64,000 nucleotides of DNA, from assembly GCF_026965555.1 (NCBI RefSeq), contig NZ_CP114040.1:992001-1056000 (forward strand). Direction: 5' to 3'. Under the pieces are notes generated by a model that saw only the letters and a program-made list of their open reading frames with translations, ran no database searches and was not told the DNA's origin. The stretch comes from Nannocystis punicea. GTDB taxonomy: Bacteria > Myxococcota_A > Polyangia > Nannocystales > Nannocystaceae. Below, in pieces: positions 17,808-26,363 of the stretch (position 1 is its first letter; each line of letters starts with the position of its first letter). The position numbers and the translations under genes are program-made.

Positions 17808-18872
17808 ATGAACAAGCACGGGACGATCCTCGGGCACCTCGTCGGCTGGGGGCTCTCGCGCCGCTACGAAGACGCGGCGACCGAGGGGCTGGCGTATCTG
17901 CTGCGGCAGTTCGAGCCGCTCCGGCAGCAGTTCGTGGCGCTGCTGCGGGCGGCCCAGCCGGGGCTCACGGCCGAGCTGCACTTCGCCACGCAGCTCACGA
18001 CGGAGGGGGGCCGGCCCGACATGGTCGGCAAGGCCGGCGACGCGTTGCGCGTGTTCGTCGAGGCCAAGTTCTGGGCGGGGCTGACCGAGCATCAACCGCT
18101 GTCGTACCTGCAGCAGCTGCAGCAACGGCCGGAGCCGTCGCTGCTGATGGTGGTGGTGCCCAGGGCCCGGATCGCGTGGATCTGGCGGGAGATCCGCGAG
18201 CGCCTGGGCGGCGCGAGCGTGGTCTGGTCGGAGGTGGCCGAGCGCAACCCGCAGCAATTCGCCGAGCTCGTGGCGGTCGACCAGGTGCGCCTCGGGATCA
18301 CCAGCTGGGAGGCGCTGCTGGCGGCGCTCCGCGTCGCTGCGGCCGACGATCCGCGCGCGCTGGCCGATCTCGAGCAATTGGCAGGAGTGTGCGGGGCCGC
18401 CGACGAGGACGCGATGCGGCCGCTGGTGCGCGAGGAGCTGAGCGACCCGCAGGTGCCGACGCGGCTCCTGCAATACGCGACGATCGTGCAGGATGCGGTG
18501 GAGAAGGCCTGCCAGGACGTGCTGACGATCCACGGGCTGCGGCCGACCCACAGCTGGACGACGATCGGGCGCTATGTACAATTCGCCGGCAACAACGCGC
18601 CGGGCGCGTGGTTCGGGGTCGACCTCGAATTGTGGCGCAAGTACGAGGCCGGGCCGATCTGGCTCGAGTTCAGCCCCGGCATGTGGGGCCAGGCGACGCA
18701 GGTCCGCGAGCGCATCGCGGCATGGGTGCAAGAGAACAATTTTTTGATGTGTTTCTTGCCCAGCGGCGGGATCGCCCTGCACATGGAGCTGCTGACGAAT
18801 CGCGAGCAGGACGCGGTGGTGGGCGCGCTGGTCGAACAGATCCGCACGATCGGCAAGCTGCTCGTCGGGTGA
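17808..18872 (+). CDS. PD-(D/E)XK nuclease-like protein
   Basis: 354-residue protein with a restriction-endonuclease-like core near the N-terminus: Asp71 in GGRPDMVG, then FVEAKFWAGLT with Glu85 and Lys87, the D-(x)n-ExK signature, followed by QPLSYLQQL. The rest is helical with a C-terminal alpha/beta part (WFGVDLELWRKYEAGPIW, GIALHMELLTNREQDAVVG) that I do not recognise. ATG 17808 has GGGAGG just upstream. No methyltransferase or helicase partner adjoins it, so it stands alone. A defence or DNA-repair nuclease is a fair inference; the specific role is unknown. Confidence 0.72.
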   Translation: MNKHGTILGHLVGWGLSRRYEDAATEGLAYLLRQFEPLRQQFVALLRAAQPGLTAELHFATQLTTEGGRPDMVGKAGDALRVFVEAKFWAGLTEHQPLSYLQQLQQRPEPSLLMVVVPRARIAWIWREIRERLGGASVVWSEVAERNPQQFAELVAVDQVRLGITSWEALLAALRVAAADDPRALADLEQLAGVCGAADEDAMRPLVREELSDPQVPTRLLQYATIVQDAVEKACQDVLTIHGLRPTHSWTTIGRYVQFAGNNAPGAWFGVDLELWRKYEAGPIWLEFSPGMWGQATQVRERIAAWVQENNFLMCFLPSGGIALHMELLTNREQDAVVGALVEQIRTIGKLLVG

Positions 18873-19003
18873 GCGGCGAAGTCCGGGACGCCGCGTGGCG
18901 CGCAGTTCCTGGGGCACATGCGGGACGCGGTCGACGAATGGGAGCGCGTCCTGCCTCGCTCGCGCTGTGTCGCGAGCGGCAGGAATGTGGTAACTTGCGA
19001 CGC

Positions 19004-19624
19004 ATGATTTGTGTGCGTCCCTTGTCTTACCTGGTAGGTGGTTTGCTGCTGGTGGGGTGCGTGGAAAAAGCTCCGGACCAGGACACGGATTCGTCGGCGA
19101 CCGGCCAGACAGGCTCGTCGGCCGCCGAACCCACGGGCTCGTCGGCCACCGGGCAACCGACCTCGTCGACGACGACCACCGGTTCGACGGGTGAGTCGAC
19201 GTCGACGACGACGTCGACGTCGACGTCGACGTCGACGTCGACGAGCTCGACGTCGGCGACGGATACGGTGTCGACCGCGGATACGGGCTCGATGACGGCG
19301 ACGGACAGCGATGCGGGCACGGTCTCGGAGACGGGGACGCTCGAGCCGCAGGGCGCCAATCCGTGCGGGATGTGCGGGCGGGGGCAATACTGCAGCTGGG
19401 TGGATACGGACATCCCAGCGTGCGAAGATACTGGGTGTTGGAACGAGCGGGACCCGAAGTGCAAGGCATGCTTCGCCGCGGCGACCGAGTGTCCCGCGGC
19501 GACGATCGACCAATGCACCAAGGACAAGTGCTTCTTCGGCGGCGTGAAGAGCGTCTTCCTGGCGGAGGACGGGACCGTCGTCGTCGAATGCGGGGTATGG
19601 GAGGACACGGGCTGCGGTCCGTGA
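19004..19624 (+). CDS. Small lipoprotein with Ser/Thr linker and Cys-rich end
   Basis: 206 residues. Signal peptide with lipobox LLVGC (Cys19), then about 90 residues of Ser/Thr/Gly/Asp linker partly coded by a GTCGAC repeat near 19196-19260, then a C-terminal domain with many paired cysteines (NPCGMCGRGQYCSW, DTGCWNERDPKCKACF, DQCTKDKCFFGG). The layout (lipid anchor, stalk, disulphide-rich head) is typical of surface lipoproteins in this lineage. No enzyme motif is seen; the function is unknown. Confidence 0.82.
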   Translation: MICVRPLSYLVGGLLLVGCVEKAPDQDTDSSATGQTGSSAAEPTGSSATGQPTSSTTTTGSTGESTSTTTSTSTSTSTSTSSTSATDTVSTADTGSMTATDSDAGTVSETGTLEPQGANPCGMCGRGQYCSWVDTDIPACEDTGCWNERDPKCKACFAAATECPAATIDQCTKDKCFFGGVKSVFLAEDGTVVVECGVWEDTGCGP

Positions 19625-19947
19625 GCTCGGAATGGCGGCTGTGGCCGCGCTCGTGCACCCGGCCGCGACCAGCGCGTCGCACGGCTCGTGCCGGGCTCAG
19701 GCGCGGAGGTGACCGGGCCACGCCTCGGAAATGTTGGCGAACGTACCGAGAGGGTGGGCGCGGATACGAGCGATCGGCCTGAAGCGGGTCTCGGGGAGGT
19801 GTAGCCTGCCTCGAGGCCTCACTCGGTGGAGCCGGCGAGCGCACGGCCCGCTCGCCAGGGAAACTTTCTCGTCCAGAGCGCATGGACCACGGACTCGTCG
19901 GCGAGGTAGGTTCGCCTGGAAGGCAGACCTCTCGACCAGGAGCACGC
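19625..19947. other. Intergenic stretch, nothing recognised
   Basis: About 320 bases between two same-strand genes. No protein, hairpin or promoter that I can support. Confidence 0.4.
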
Positions 19948-20652
19948 ATGTACGCGTCCTTGAAAACGGCGCATGGAAGTTTCCAGGCGGATGATGGCGG
20001 GACATGGTTCGTACAAAAGGACGAACGCTCGACCGCCGAGATCGAGAGGGAGGTGGAGTACTCGACGCTGTTCGCATTGATCAGGGTGCTCAATCCATTG
20101 CGAATGTCGAGGCCGGAGAGTCGCCCCAGGGTCATGTACTTGTTCACGGAGATGCCGCCGGACCCGGTGCGTGAGGCGGTCGCTTCCGCGGGCGGTCACC
20201 TGATTCATGCGTCCAGGGACGTGCCCTTCGACGAGCCCTGGCGCGCGCCCGAGGACCTCGTCGAGCACTTCCTCCCCAGGATCGCGCGGACGGTCGCGGC
20301 CGAGCGCAAGCTGGAATTCTCGTACGAAGGCCTGGATCAGCTCGAGCAGGCGCTGGCCCACGCCCGAGGTGCCGACGAGGCGACGTACTGGAAGGCAGTG
20401 TTCGACCTCGGTGCGTTCGCCGGTGAGACGCTGAGACAGGCCGGGGGAGAGCGGTGGATCCGTCGGGACGAGGCCGGCGTCGTCCCGTTCGCATTCGCAT
20501 GCACGTTCAACTCCGAGCCCGCCGTACTCTTCCTTCTGGCCAAGGCGATGAAGTTCCTCGCCAACGGCCCGGAGGACAGCTTGACGGCGTTCGTGGGCCT
20601 GGCAGGACGGGCAGAGCCGAAGAAGGGCTTCTGGTCGAAGCTCTTCGGCTAG
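19948..20652 (+). CDS. Unknown soluble protein
   Basis: 234 residues, not recognised. ATG 19948 is preceded by CCAGGAG, a good ribosome site. The sequence is mixed alpha/beta with a conserved-looking middle (RVMYLFTEMPPDPV, EHFLPRIARTVAAERKLEFS, EATYWKAVFDLGAFAGETL) and a basic-aromatic tail PKKGFWSKLFG. There is no signal peptide; FAFACTFNSEPAVLFLLAKA is the only hydrophobic stretch and is too polar for a clear membrane helix. It begins a run of small unknown genes ending at the integrase remnant. Confidence 0.65.
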   Translation: MYASLKTAHGSFQADDGGTWFVQKDERSTAEIEREVEYSTLFALIRVLNPLRMSRPESRPRVMYLFTEMPPDPVREAVASAGGHLIHASRDVPFDEPWRAPEDLVEHFLPRIARTVAAERKLEFSYEGLDQLEQALAHARGADEATYWKAVFDLGAFAGETLRQAGGERWIRRDEAGVVPFAFACTFNSEPAVLFLLAKAMKFLANGPEDSLTAFVGLAGRAEPKKGFWSKLFG

Positions 20653-20787
20653 CGCCGTGACCGCGACGTAGTGCTCTGAAGAGCAGTGCGCGAATTTGCG
20701 CTCCGGCTGGGAACCTGATCTACAGGGACCCCGAGGGTGCTCTCAAGGGCACCTCGGGGGGAAGACTACAAGCTACATATCCGTCGC

Positions 20788-21090
20788 CTAGTCCAGTTGC
20801 TTCCTCACAATGAGGTAAGTAGCCGAAGAGGGATGCCACGTTCCCGAGCCTCCCGGAGGTTCGTTCATGCCTCGGAACTTGCTCCTCGCGGTCACCGTCC
20901 AGCCATACGGACCCTCGACTACAGCGCTGCACTCGAACCTGAGCAACGCATTATCGCCTTCGGAGCCGTCTTCGTTGCGACCCATGGCTTCGGGAGAAAC
21001 GATGATCACCCAGTTGTCGACGGTGCCCTCCGGAACAGCGAGACTATCACCATCAGAGCACCGGCCGGCGAACGCGATTTGCTTGGCCAT
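20788..21090 (-). CDS. Unknown 100-residue protein
   Basis: Starts MAKQIAFAGRCSDG with a GGAAGG/GGTGAG ribosome site directly upstream on the minus strand, which argues that it is real. Beta-rich, with WVIIVSPEAMGRNEDG, ECSAVVEGPYGWTVTARSKF and YLIVRKQLD. No known family comes to mind. Opposite in direction to its neighbours and close to the integrase remnant, so it may be mobile-element cargo. Confidence 0.55.
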   Translation of the reverse strand: MAKQIAFAGRCSDGDSLAVPEGTVDNWVIIVSPEAMGRNEDGSEGDNALLRFECSAVVEGPYGWTVTARSKFRGMNEPPGGSGTWHPSSATYLIVRKQLD

Positions 21091-21247
21091 ATCTCACCTT
21101 CCTTCCCGATCGTTGACGGTGAATGCACTGCCCGACCCCCGCCTGTGATTCGCAGCACAGAACGCGTTCAGACTGCCACGTCGTGGAAGCAGGCGGCTTT
21201 GTCGCTTTCGGCGCCACTCGAGTGAGTTCAACGGAGGTCTCGCCGCC

Positions 21248-21634
21248 ATGGCTGCCTCAGCCGCTCAAGAAACTCTCAGAGCGATACCAAACCTGGAGCG
21301 AAGAGTAGCACACGAACGTGCTGCCCCCAACAACGCCGACCAGAAGGCTGGTCTCGAACGATTCGCCAGAGCGGTCGCCCAAGCCCGGATCGCCCACAAG
21401 CCCAAAGAGAAGCCCGAGGACATCGCCAGCAGGATCGAGTTCTGCGCGCTCTGGATCGAGGGCGACACGCTGGAGAGCTTCCGGCTCAGGACTCGGCGCT
21501 GGGCCGCAGGCGCGATCCAACAGCGGCTGTCGGTGATCCGGCGCCTGCTCGGCACGCCCAAGCATCAGCACCACAAGCCCTACGGCACCGCCCAAGCCTT
21601 CATCCAGATGCACGAGAGCCGGAACGGTCGATAG
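21248..21634 (+). CDS. Unknown 128-residue protein, possibly the N-terminal part of a broken integrase
   Basis: Helical, charged protein MAASAAQETLRAIPN to MHESRNGR. The segment GAIQQRLSVIRRLLGTPKH looks like the core-binding helices of tyrosine recombinases, whose catalytic half lies just downstream in other frames (21659-22119). Either this is a separate small gene (GGAGG lies about 11 bases before ATG 21248, a little far) or it is the 5' piece of one decayed integrase. I lean slightly to the second. Confidence 0.45.
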   Translation: MAASAAQETLRAIPNLERRVAHERAAPNNADQKAGLERFARAVAQARIAHKPKEKPEDIASRIEFCALWIEGDTLESFRLRTRRWAAGAIQQRLSVIRRLLGTPKHQHHKPYGTAQAFIQMHESRNGR

Positions 21635-21658
21635 CGCTGTGATATCATCAACTCTGGT

Positions 21659-22119
21659 GTGAGCACCGCAACCGAGCATGTGCTGGGGGATCCGGACAGC
21701 CCTTGCAGGATCCCGCGACGTCCTCGTCGATCTCGTTCAGCAGGTCCGAGGCCGAGCCGTCGCCGCTGTGCTCCCGTTGACCCGCCCGAACACCTGTTCC
21801 CTTGGTGTCGGGAGCCAGCCGAGAGCTATCCGCGGCCGATCAAGCCGCCGCTGTGGGATCACGACGTCTTCAAGAGCCTCGGCTGCTTGAAGGTGATGGG
21901 TCCCCACGCACCTCGCCACTGCGCGATCCAGCGGATGAGCCTCGCGGGGGTGCCCCCGGACGTCATCCGCCAGATCACCGGCATGCCGACTTCCGCATCT
22001 TGCAGGAGTACCTCCACGACGACGTGGAGGCGACGGGGATGGTCGCTTCCAAGCTGTCCAACCTCGACTTCGACCCCGATCCCGACTTCGAGGTCGCATC
22101 CAGGTTTCTGGAGAGATAA
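21659..22119 (+). pseudogene. Tyrosine recombinase (integrase) C-terminal remnant, frameshifted
   Basis: One frame gives GPHAPRHCAIQRMSLAGVPP and DVIRQITG (HxxRH box and the following helix); after a one-base shift near 21985 another frame continues HADFRILQEYLHDDVEAT with the GHA motif and the Tyr-x-His of the active site, ending at TAA 22119. This is the usual order of the catalytic half of phage-type integrases. The upstream half is missing or degraded. It marks an old mobile element in 20-22 kb; no att repeats were found by eye. Confidence 0.6.
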
Positions 22120-22337
22120 TGAAGACTAGTGCAAGAAAAGAGAGCGCGGAAGTGCACAACCTCGCCAAAGCGAGGCGTAGCAGGGGGTGAGAGAGCGATC
22201 GCAGGGTGCGCATCGCCGGAGACTGTAAAGCGACGGTAATCCGGCGTGCACTGGGTTCGGGGGCGACCAATATCAGGACGCGAGCCGGGGACATGACCCG
22301 CGCGGCGATGGCCGCCCCCGGCACGAGGAGAGACACC

Positions 22338-23048
22338 ATGACACGCATCACCAAGGCCGCCTTCCTGTCCCTTTCCCTCCTGTTCGTCGCTTGCGACAAG
22401 GAGGACACCGAGGAGCCCACCCAGCAGGAGCTCGAGCAGGTCGAGGACGGACACCACAAGGGCGGCTTTTTCGCCAAGTTCGACGCCGACGGCGACGGCG
22501 CGATCTCCCGCGAAGAGGCCAAGGGCCACCGCTTCGAGGCGAAGTTCGCCGAGCTCGACGCGGATGGCGACGGCAAGCTGACCCGCGAGGAGCTGAAGGC
22601 GATGAAGGGCCATCGCGGCGGCCGCGGCGGGCACAAGGACCCGGAGGAGCGGGCGAACATGCTGCTCGCCAAGTTCGACGCCAACAGCGACGGCGCGCTG
22701 TCCCGCGACGAGGTCACCGAGGGGCCGCTGGCGCACAAGTTCGCCGAGGCCGACGCCGACAGCGACGGCAAGCTCAGCCGCGAGGAGCTGAAGGCGCTGA
22801 AGGGCCGCGGCGGCAAGCACGGCGACGGGCCCAAGGACCCGGCCGAGCGCGCGGCGATGATGATGGCCAAGCTCGACGCCAACAGCGACAACGCGCTGAC
22901 GGCCGACGAGGTCGCCGGGCACCACAAGCTGGCCGAGAAGTTCGCCGAGGCCGACGGCAACGGCGACGGCAAGCTGACCCGCGAGGAGCTGGTGGCGTTC
23001 AAGCAGGCCCACCACGGCGACAAGCACCGCGGCCCGCGCGGCGAATGA
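22338..23048 (+). CDS. EF-hand calcium-binding lipoprotein
   Basis: 236 residues. Signal peptide with lipobox LFVAC (Cys19), an acidic linker, then six EF-hand-like loops in three pairs: DADGDGAISREE, DADGDGKLTREE, DANSDGALSRDE, DADSDGKLSREE, DANSDNALTADE and DGNGDGKLTREE. Five have good calcium ligands; the fifth has Asn where Gly is usual at position 6 and may be weaker. GAGGAGAG precedes ATG 22338. Probably a periplasmic or surface calcium buffer or sensor. The pairs are near-repeats of each other at DNA level, showing growth by internal duplication. Confidence 0.92.
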   Translation: MTRITKAAFLSLSLLFVACDKEDTEEPTQQELEQVEDGHHKGGFFAKFDADGDGAISREEAKGHRFEAKFAELDADGDGKLTREELKAMKGHRGGRGGHKDPEERANMLLAKFDANSDGALSRDEVTEGPLAHKFAEADADSDGKLSREELKALKGRGGKHGDGPKDPAERAAMMMAKLDANSDNALTADEVAGHHKLAEKFAEADGNGDGKLTREELVAFKQAHHGDKHRGPRGE

Positions 23049-23107
23049 GCGGACCCCTCGCACGCGGCGGGTCACGTGCATGATGCGCCGCTGCCCTCAC
23101 GGGCGGC

Positions 23108-23400
23108 GGCGCTTCGTCTTGGTGCCGGTGCCGTCCTCGGTGCCAGGCGGGGATGCCTCGAGGGTCAGAACGGCTGGGCGGCGGCGCTTCGTCTCGGCGC
23201 TGGTGTCGTCGTCGGCGCCAGGCGGGGATGCCTCGAGGGGCAGAACGGCTGGCGGGGCGGCGCTTCGTCTTGGCGCTGGTGTCGTCCTCGGCGCCAGGCG
23301 GGGATGCCTCGAGGGGTCAGAACGGCTGGCGGGGCGGCGCTTCGTCTTGGCGCTGGTGTCGTCCCTCGGTGCGGTGATGCGTCGGAGGGTCAGGACGGCC
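23108..23400. repeat. Four tandem repeats of 75-77 bases
   Basis: The word GCTTCGTCT recurs at 23111, 23186, 23262 and 23339, each followed by the same block (GGCGCTGGTGTCGTC, then CAGGCGGGGATGCC, then CAGAACGGCTGG). The last copy is partial and diverged. Lies directly behind the EF-hand gene. Open in several frames but with no protein I would defend. Confidence 0.85.
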
Positions 23401-23417
23401 GACTGCGCGTGGCGATT

Positions 23418-23443
23418 GGGACATGTTCCATTGGACCTGTCCC
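23418..23443. terminator. GGGACATGTTCC / GGACCTGTCCC hairpin behind the LysR relic
   Basis: An inverted repeat of 11-12 bases with a 3-base centre, overlapping a second weaker one (CTGTCCCTTCAGGCATG). Same family as other CATGTCC hairpins. It marks where the LysR reading frame ends on the minus strand. Confidence 0.45.
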
Positions 23444-23718
23444 TTCAGGCATGTCTCTTGAGAAGGATTCGGCGACGGCTCGGCGGGCGGCGTCGACCTC
23501 GGCGAGGATCGCCCGGGCGTGGGCGAGGAAGCGCTCGCCGGCGGGCAGGAGGCGGACGCCGCGGGGGGTGCGGTCGAACGGCGGGTGCCGAGTTCGTCCT
23601 CGAGCTGGCGGATCTGCCGGGTCACGGGCGGCTGGGACACGTGCAGCCGCTGCGCCGCGCGGCCGACGTGCTGCTCCTCGGCGACGGCGACGAAGTAGCT
23701 GATCTGGGTCAGGCTCAC
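23444..23718 (-). pseudogene. LysR-family regulator, truncated and frameshifted
   Basis: Residues 1-45 are a textbook LysR helix-turn-helix: [47 protein letters not shown]. The family pattern then continues one frame over with [20 protein letters not shown] and [19 protein letters not shown], so a base has been gained or lost near 23578. Coding stops after about 90 residues at the hairpin element; the whole effector domain is absent. Most likely a dead gene cut by a rearrangement next to the tandem repeat. Confidence 0.7.
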
Positions 23719-23765
23719 GGGCCCAGGCTACGCGCGGGCGGCCGCGCCAGGCAAGCCCGCGCGCG

Positions 23766-25079
23766 TCAGCGCCGGCGGATGACGGGGACGCCGCCCTTGG
23801 GGCCGATGGTGGCGGCGCGCACTCCCGTCCGCGCCGGCGCGGCGGCGAGCTCGAGCTCGAATTCGAGGACCAGGGTCGCCAGCACGATCTTCATTTCGTG
23901 CAGCGCGAAGGCGGCGCCGAGGCAGCGCCGGGCGCCGCCGCCGAACGGCAGGTACTCGTGCGGCGTGGGGTGCTTGCCGTCGAGGAAGCGCTGCGGGCGG
24001 AAGGCCAGCGCCTCGGGGTAGCGCTCCTCGCGGAGGTGAGCGAGCAGCAAGCAGGCGCCCAGGCCGGTGCCGGCCGGCAGGAGGTGGCCGCCGAGCTCGA
24101 ACGGCCGCAACAGCTTGCGCGAGACCAGCGGGATGAGCGGGTGCAGCCGCAGGGTCTCGGCGCACACTGCGTCGAGCAGCGGCGACTGGGCGACGCGGTC
24201 CGGGTCGCCGTCGAGCGGCCGCAGCTCCTCGCGCAGGCGAGCGAGCAGCTCGGGCTGCCGCAGCAGCTCGTCGACCGCCCACGCGAGCGCGGTGGCGGTG
24301 GTCTCGTGGCCGGCGATCACCATCGTGAACAGCTGCTCGACGATCTCCTGCTCGTCCATCGCCGCGCCGGCCTCGTCGCGCGCGGCGACCAGCAGGCTCA
24401 AGATGTCGTCGCCCGGGTGGGCCGGATCGCGGGCGGCGATCTCCTGGCGCAGGAGGTCGTGCACGCCGGTCAAGTGCCGGCGGAACCGGGCCCACGGACC
24501 GAAGCCGCCGAACTCGCGCTGGAGGGCGCGAAAGGTGGCGACGAGCGGGCCGAACGCGGCGATCGTGTCGCGCACGCCGCGGGCGCAGGCGGCCATCCGC
24601 TCGCCGGTCGAGACGCCGAAGATCGTGCGGATGATGACGTCGAGCGAGATGTCCCGAAAGACATCTTCGATCGGGACCCGCCGGTCGCGCGGCACCGCGG
24701 CGAGGTGGACGCGCGCGCTGTCCCGCATGGCGGCGCCGTAGGCCCGCATGCGCGCGCCGTGGAAGGGCGGCTGCATCAACTTGCGCGCGCGCCGGTGGGC
24801 TGCCCCGTGCTGCAGGAGGACCGAGCCGCGCCCGAGCACCGGGGCCATGGCGTCGGCGGCGAACGGGGCGAAGGTGTCGGGCTCGGCGGAGAAGATGGCG
24901 CGAATCGCTTCGGGCGCGCTGGCGACCACGAGCACGCCGCCGAGGCTCGGCAAGCTGAAGAGATCGCCGTAACGCCGACCCAGGTCGAGGATCGATCCGA
25001 CAGGATCGCGGAGATAGCGAAAGGTCTGCCGGACCGCGCTCGTCGGCCCGGCGGGGAGTCGCTGCGTGCGCTCGTTCAT
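23766..25079 (-). CDS. Cytochrome P450
   Basis: 437-residue haem monooxygenase. The I-helix oxygen motif is MVIAGHETTATAL, the K-helix ExxR is in CAETLRLHP, and the haem loop PFGGGARRCLGAAFA supplies the Cys thiolate. No membrane anchor is seen, so it is a soluble bacterial P450 needing separate redox partners, which are not nearby. The frame extends to 25235 but MNERTQRLPAGP at 25079 looks like the natural start. The N-terminal half (FRYLRDPVGSILDLGRRYGD) resembles the fatty-acid/terpene-hydroxylating CYP groups common in myxobacteria; the substrate is unknown. Confidence 0.93.
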   Translation of the reverse strand: MNERTQRLPAGPTSAVRQTFRYLRDPVGSILDLGRRYGDLFSLPSLGGVLVVASAPEAIRAIFSAEPDTFAPFAADAMAPVLGRGSVLLQHGAAHRRARKLMQPPFHGARMRAYGAAMRDSARVHLAAVPRDRRVPIEDVFRDISLDVIIRTIFGVSTGERMAACARGVRDTIAAFGPLVATFRALQREFGGFGPWARFRRHLTGVHDLLRQEIAARDPAHPGDDILSLLVAARDEAGAAMDEQEIVEQLFTMVIAGHETTATALAWAVDELLRQPELLARLREELRPLDGDPDRVAQSPLLDAVCAETLRLHPLIPLVSRKLLRPFELGGHLLPAGTGLGACLLLAHLREERYPEALAFRPQRFLDGKHPTPHEYLPFGGGARRCLGAAFALHEMKIVLATLVLEFELELAAAPARTGVRAATIGPKGGVPVIRRR

Positions 25080-25788
25080 CGGCCCCCAGGAGTGTGCCCG
25101 CGCGCGGAGGTACCTGTGTGTGAGGTGCTGCGGGGGCTGCTCGCGCTGAGGTGGGGCGCACAGAGCGGTTCGGGCGCCGGGAGCGGCAGGGCGACGCGGT
25201 CGCACGGCGGAGGTCTCGCCGTCGCAAGACCCCATGATCGGGCGTCGAAGTGTCGGGCAGGACGGCGTCGACGTCGTCGGCGTCGACGTCGTCCTGAGCT
25301 GCTTCTCGGTGATGTCCGTCGGGCCGGCGAGGGTCGCGGTTTTTTCTGTCTGCGATTCGCAGTCACGAGCGAGGCGCGAATCGTCATGTCGTCATTTCCT
25401 CGGGAGCCGGAGTCGTGCTCGTCGCATTTCCTGCTCGTCGCCGTCCTCCGAGCCATCATTGCCGCTGACTATTTCGTATGTCGCCGGACCGCGTCACTCG
25501 TGACAGGCCCCGGGACAAATTTGTCGTGACCAGGCGCCTGCGACGCCGCATTTCAGGGGCGAAAGGAACCGGGTAAAAGAGAGCGGTGGGTTGTCTTCTC
25601 CGACCCGTTCCGACGACCGAACGCAGCGGCGTGCGAGGCCCGCAGAGGCTCGCGCGCGCGCGTGGGGCCGAGGCGTCCGCGAGGGACGGTGACTGCGTGG
25701 TCGATTGCGCCGGATGCGATGCCCCGCTCCTCGGCGGGCCCGAGACGCGTCGAACGAGGCTGCGACGGAGACCCCGAGGAGCTCGCGC
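25080..25788. other. Long non-coding gap
   Basis: About 700 bases between the divergent P450 and the acyltransferase operon. It contains a run of GTCGAC-rich repeats near 25265-25295 and otherwise no supported gene. Open frames here are low-complexity (Arg-rich) and not protein-like. Promoters for both flanking units must lie here; I cannot place them. Confidence 0.4.
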
Positions 25789-26355
25789 ATGAACCCTGCG
25801 CTCCTGCACCTGCAACGATCCGAGAACGGCCATTTCGTCCTCACCGAGCCGGTGTCGCAGACCGTCGTGGTCGCGGAGGGGCTGGCCGAGGCGTACGCGC
25901 GGATGTGTGAGACGCTGGCGGAGCAGCCGCCTCCCGCCCAGCCCGCGCTCGACGGCGGCGGCCTGTTCGCGTGGCGCGGGACCCCGCGCGCGCTCATCCT
26001 CGCGGCGGCGCTGCTGGTGCCCACGCTGTGGGCGGTGCGGATCGCGTTCGACCTGCGCGCGGCCCAGGTGGAGTGCAACACCCCCGCGACGCGCAGCCAG
26101 GGCCATCCGACCCGCGTGGCGGCGACGCGCTCGGCGGACGCCGATCGCGAGGGGACCGAGGACGAGATCGATCCCGACGCGGAAGCCGACGACGAGGCCG
26201 CGAAGCCGGAGCCCGCGACCGCGATCGTGGCGGAGCCCGCCGGCGGCGAGGCGGCCGGGGCCGAGCAGGCCGCGCCCGCGAAGGCGGAGCCGGCGAAGGC
26301 GGAACCGGCGAAGGCGGAGCCGGCGAAGGCGGAGCCGGCGACGGCCGCTCCCTGA
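25789..26355 (+). CDS. Single-pass membrane protein with AEPAK repeats, first gene of the MBOAT operon
   Basis: 188 residues. Cytoplasmic N-terminus of about 68 residues (LLHLQRSENGHFVLTEPVSQ), one membrane helix (RALILAAALLVPTLWAVRIA), then an outside tail rich in Asp/Glu that ends in four KAEPA units coded by a 15-base DNA repeat at 26279-26340. GAGGAG lies 7 bases before ATG 25789. It stops 8 bases before the MBOAT gene, so they share a transcript. No known domain; a scaffold or membrane partner for the acyltransferase is inferred only from position. Confidence 0.72.
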   Translation: MNPALLHLQRSENGHFVLTEPVSQTVVVAEGLAEAYARMCETLAEQPPPAQPALDGGGLFAWRGTPRALILAAALLVPTLWAVRIAFDLRAAQVECNTPATRSQGHPTRVAATRSADADREGTEDEIDPDAEADDEAAKPEPATAIVAEPAGGEAAGAEQAAPAKAEPAKAEPAKAEPAKAEPATAAP

Positions 26356-26363
26356 CTGCTGTC

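Noticed and set aside
23080..24021. Gene encoded by the 23.1-kb repeat and beyond
   Set aside because: The repeat period shifts by one base per copy, so no frame is kept, and the product is low-complexity.
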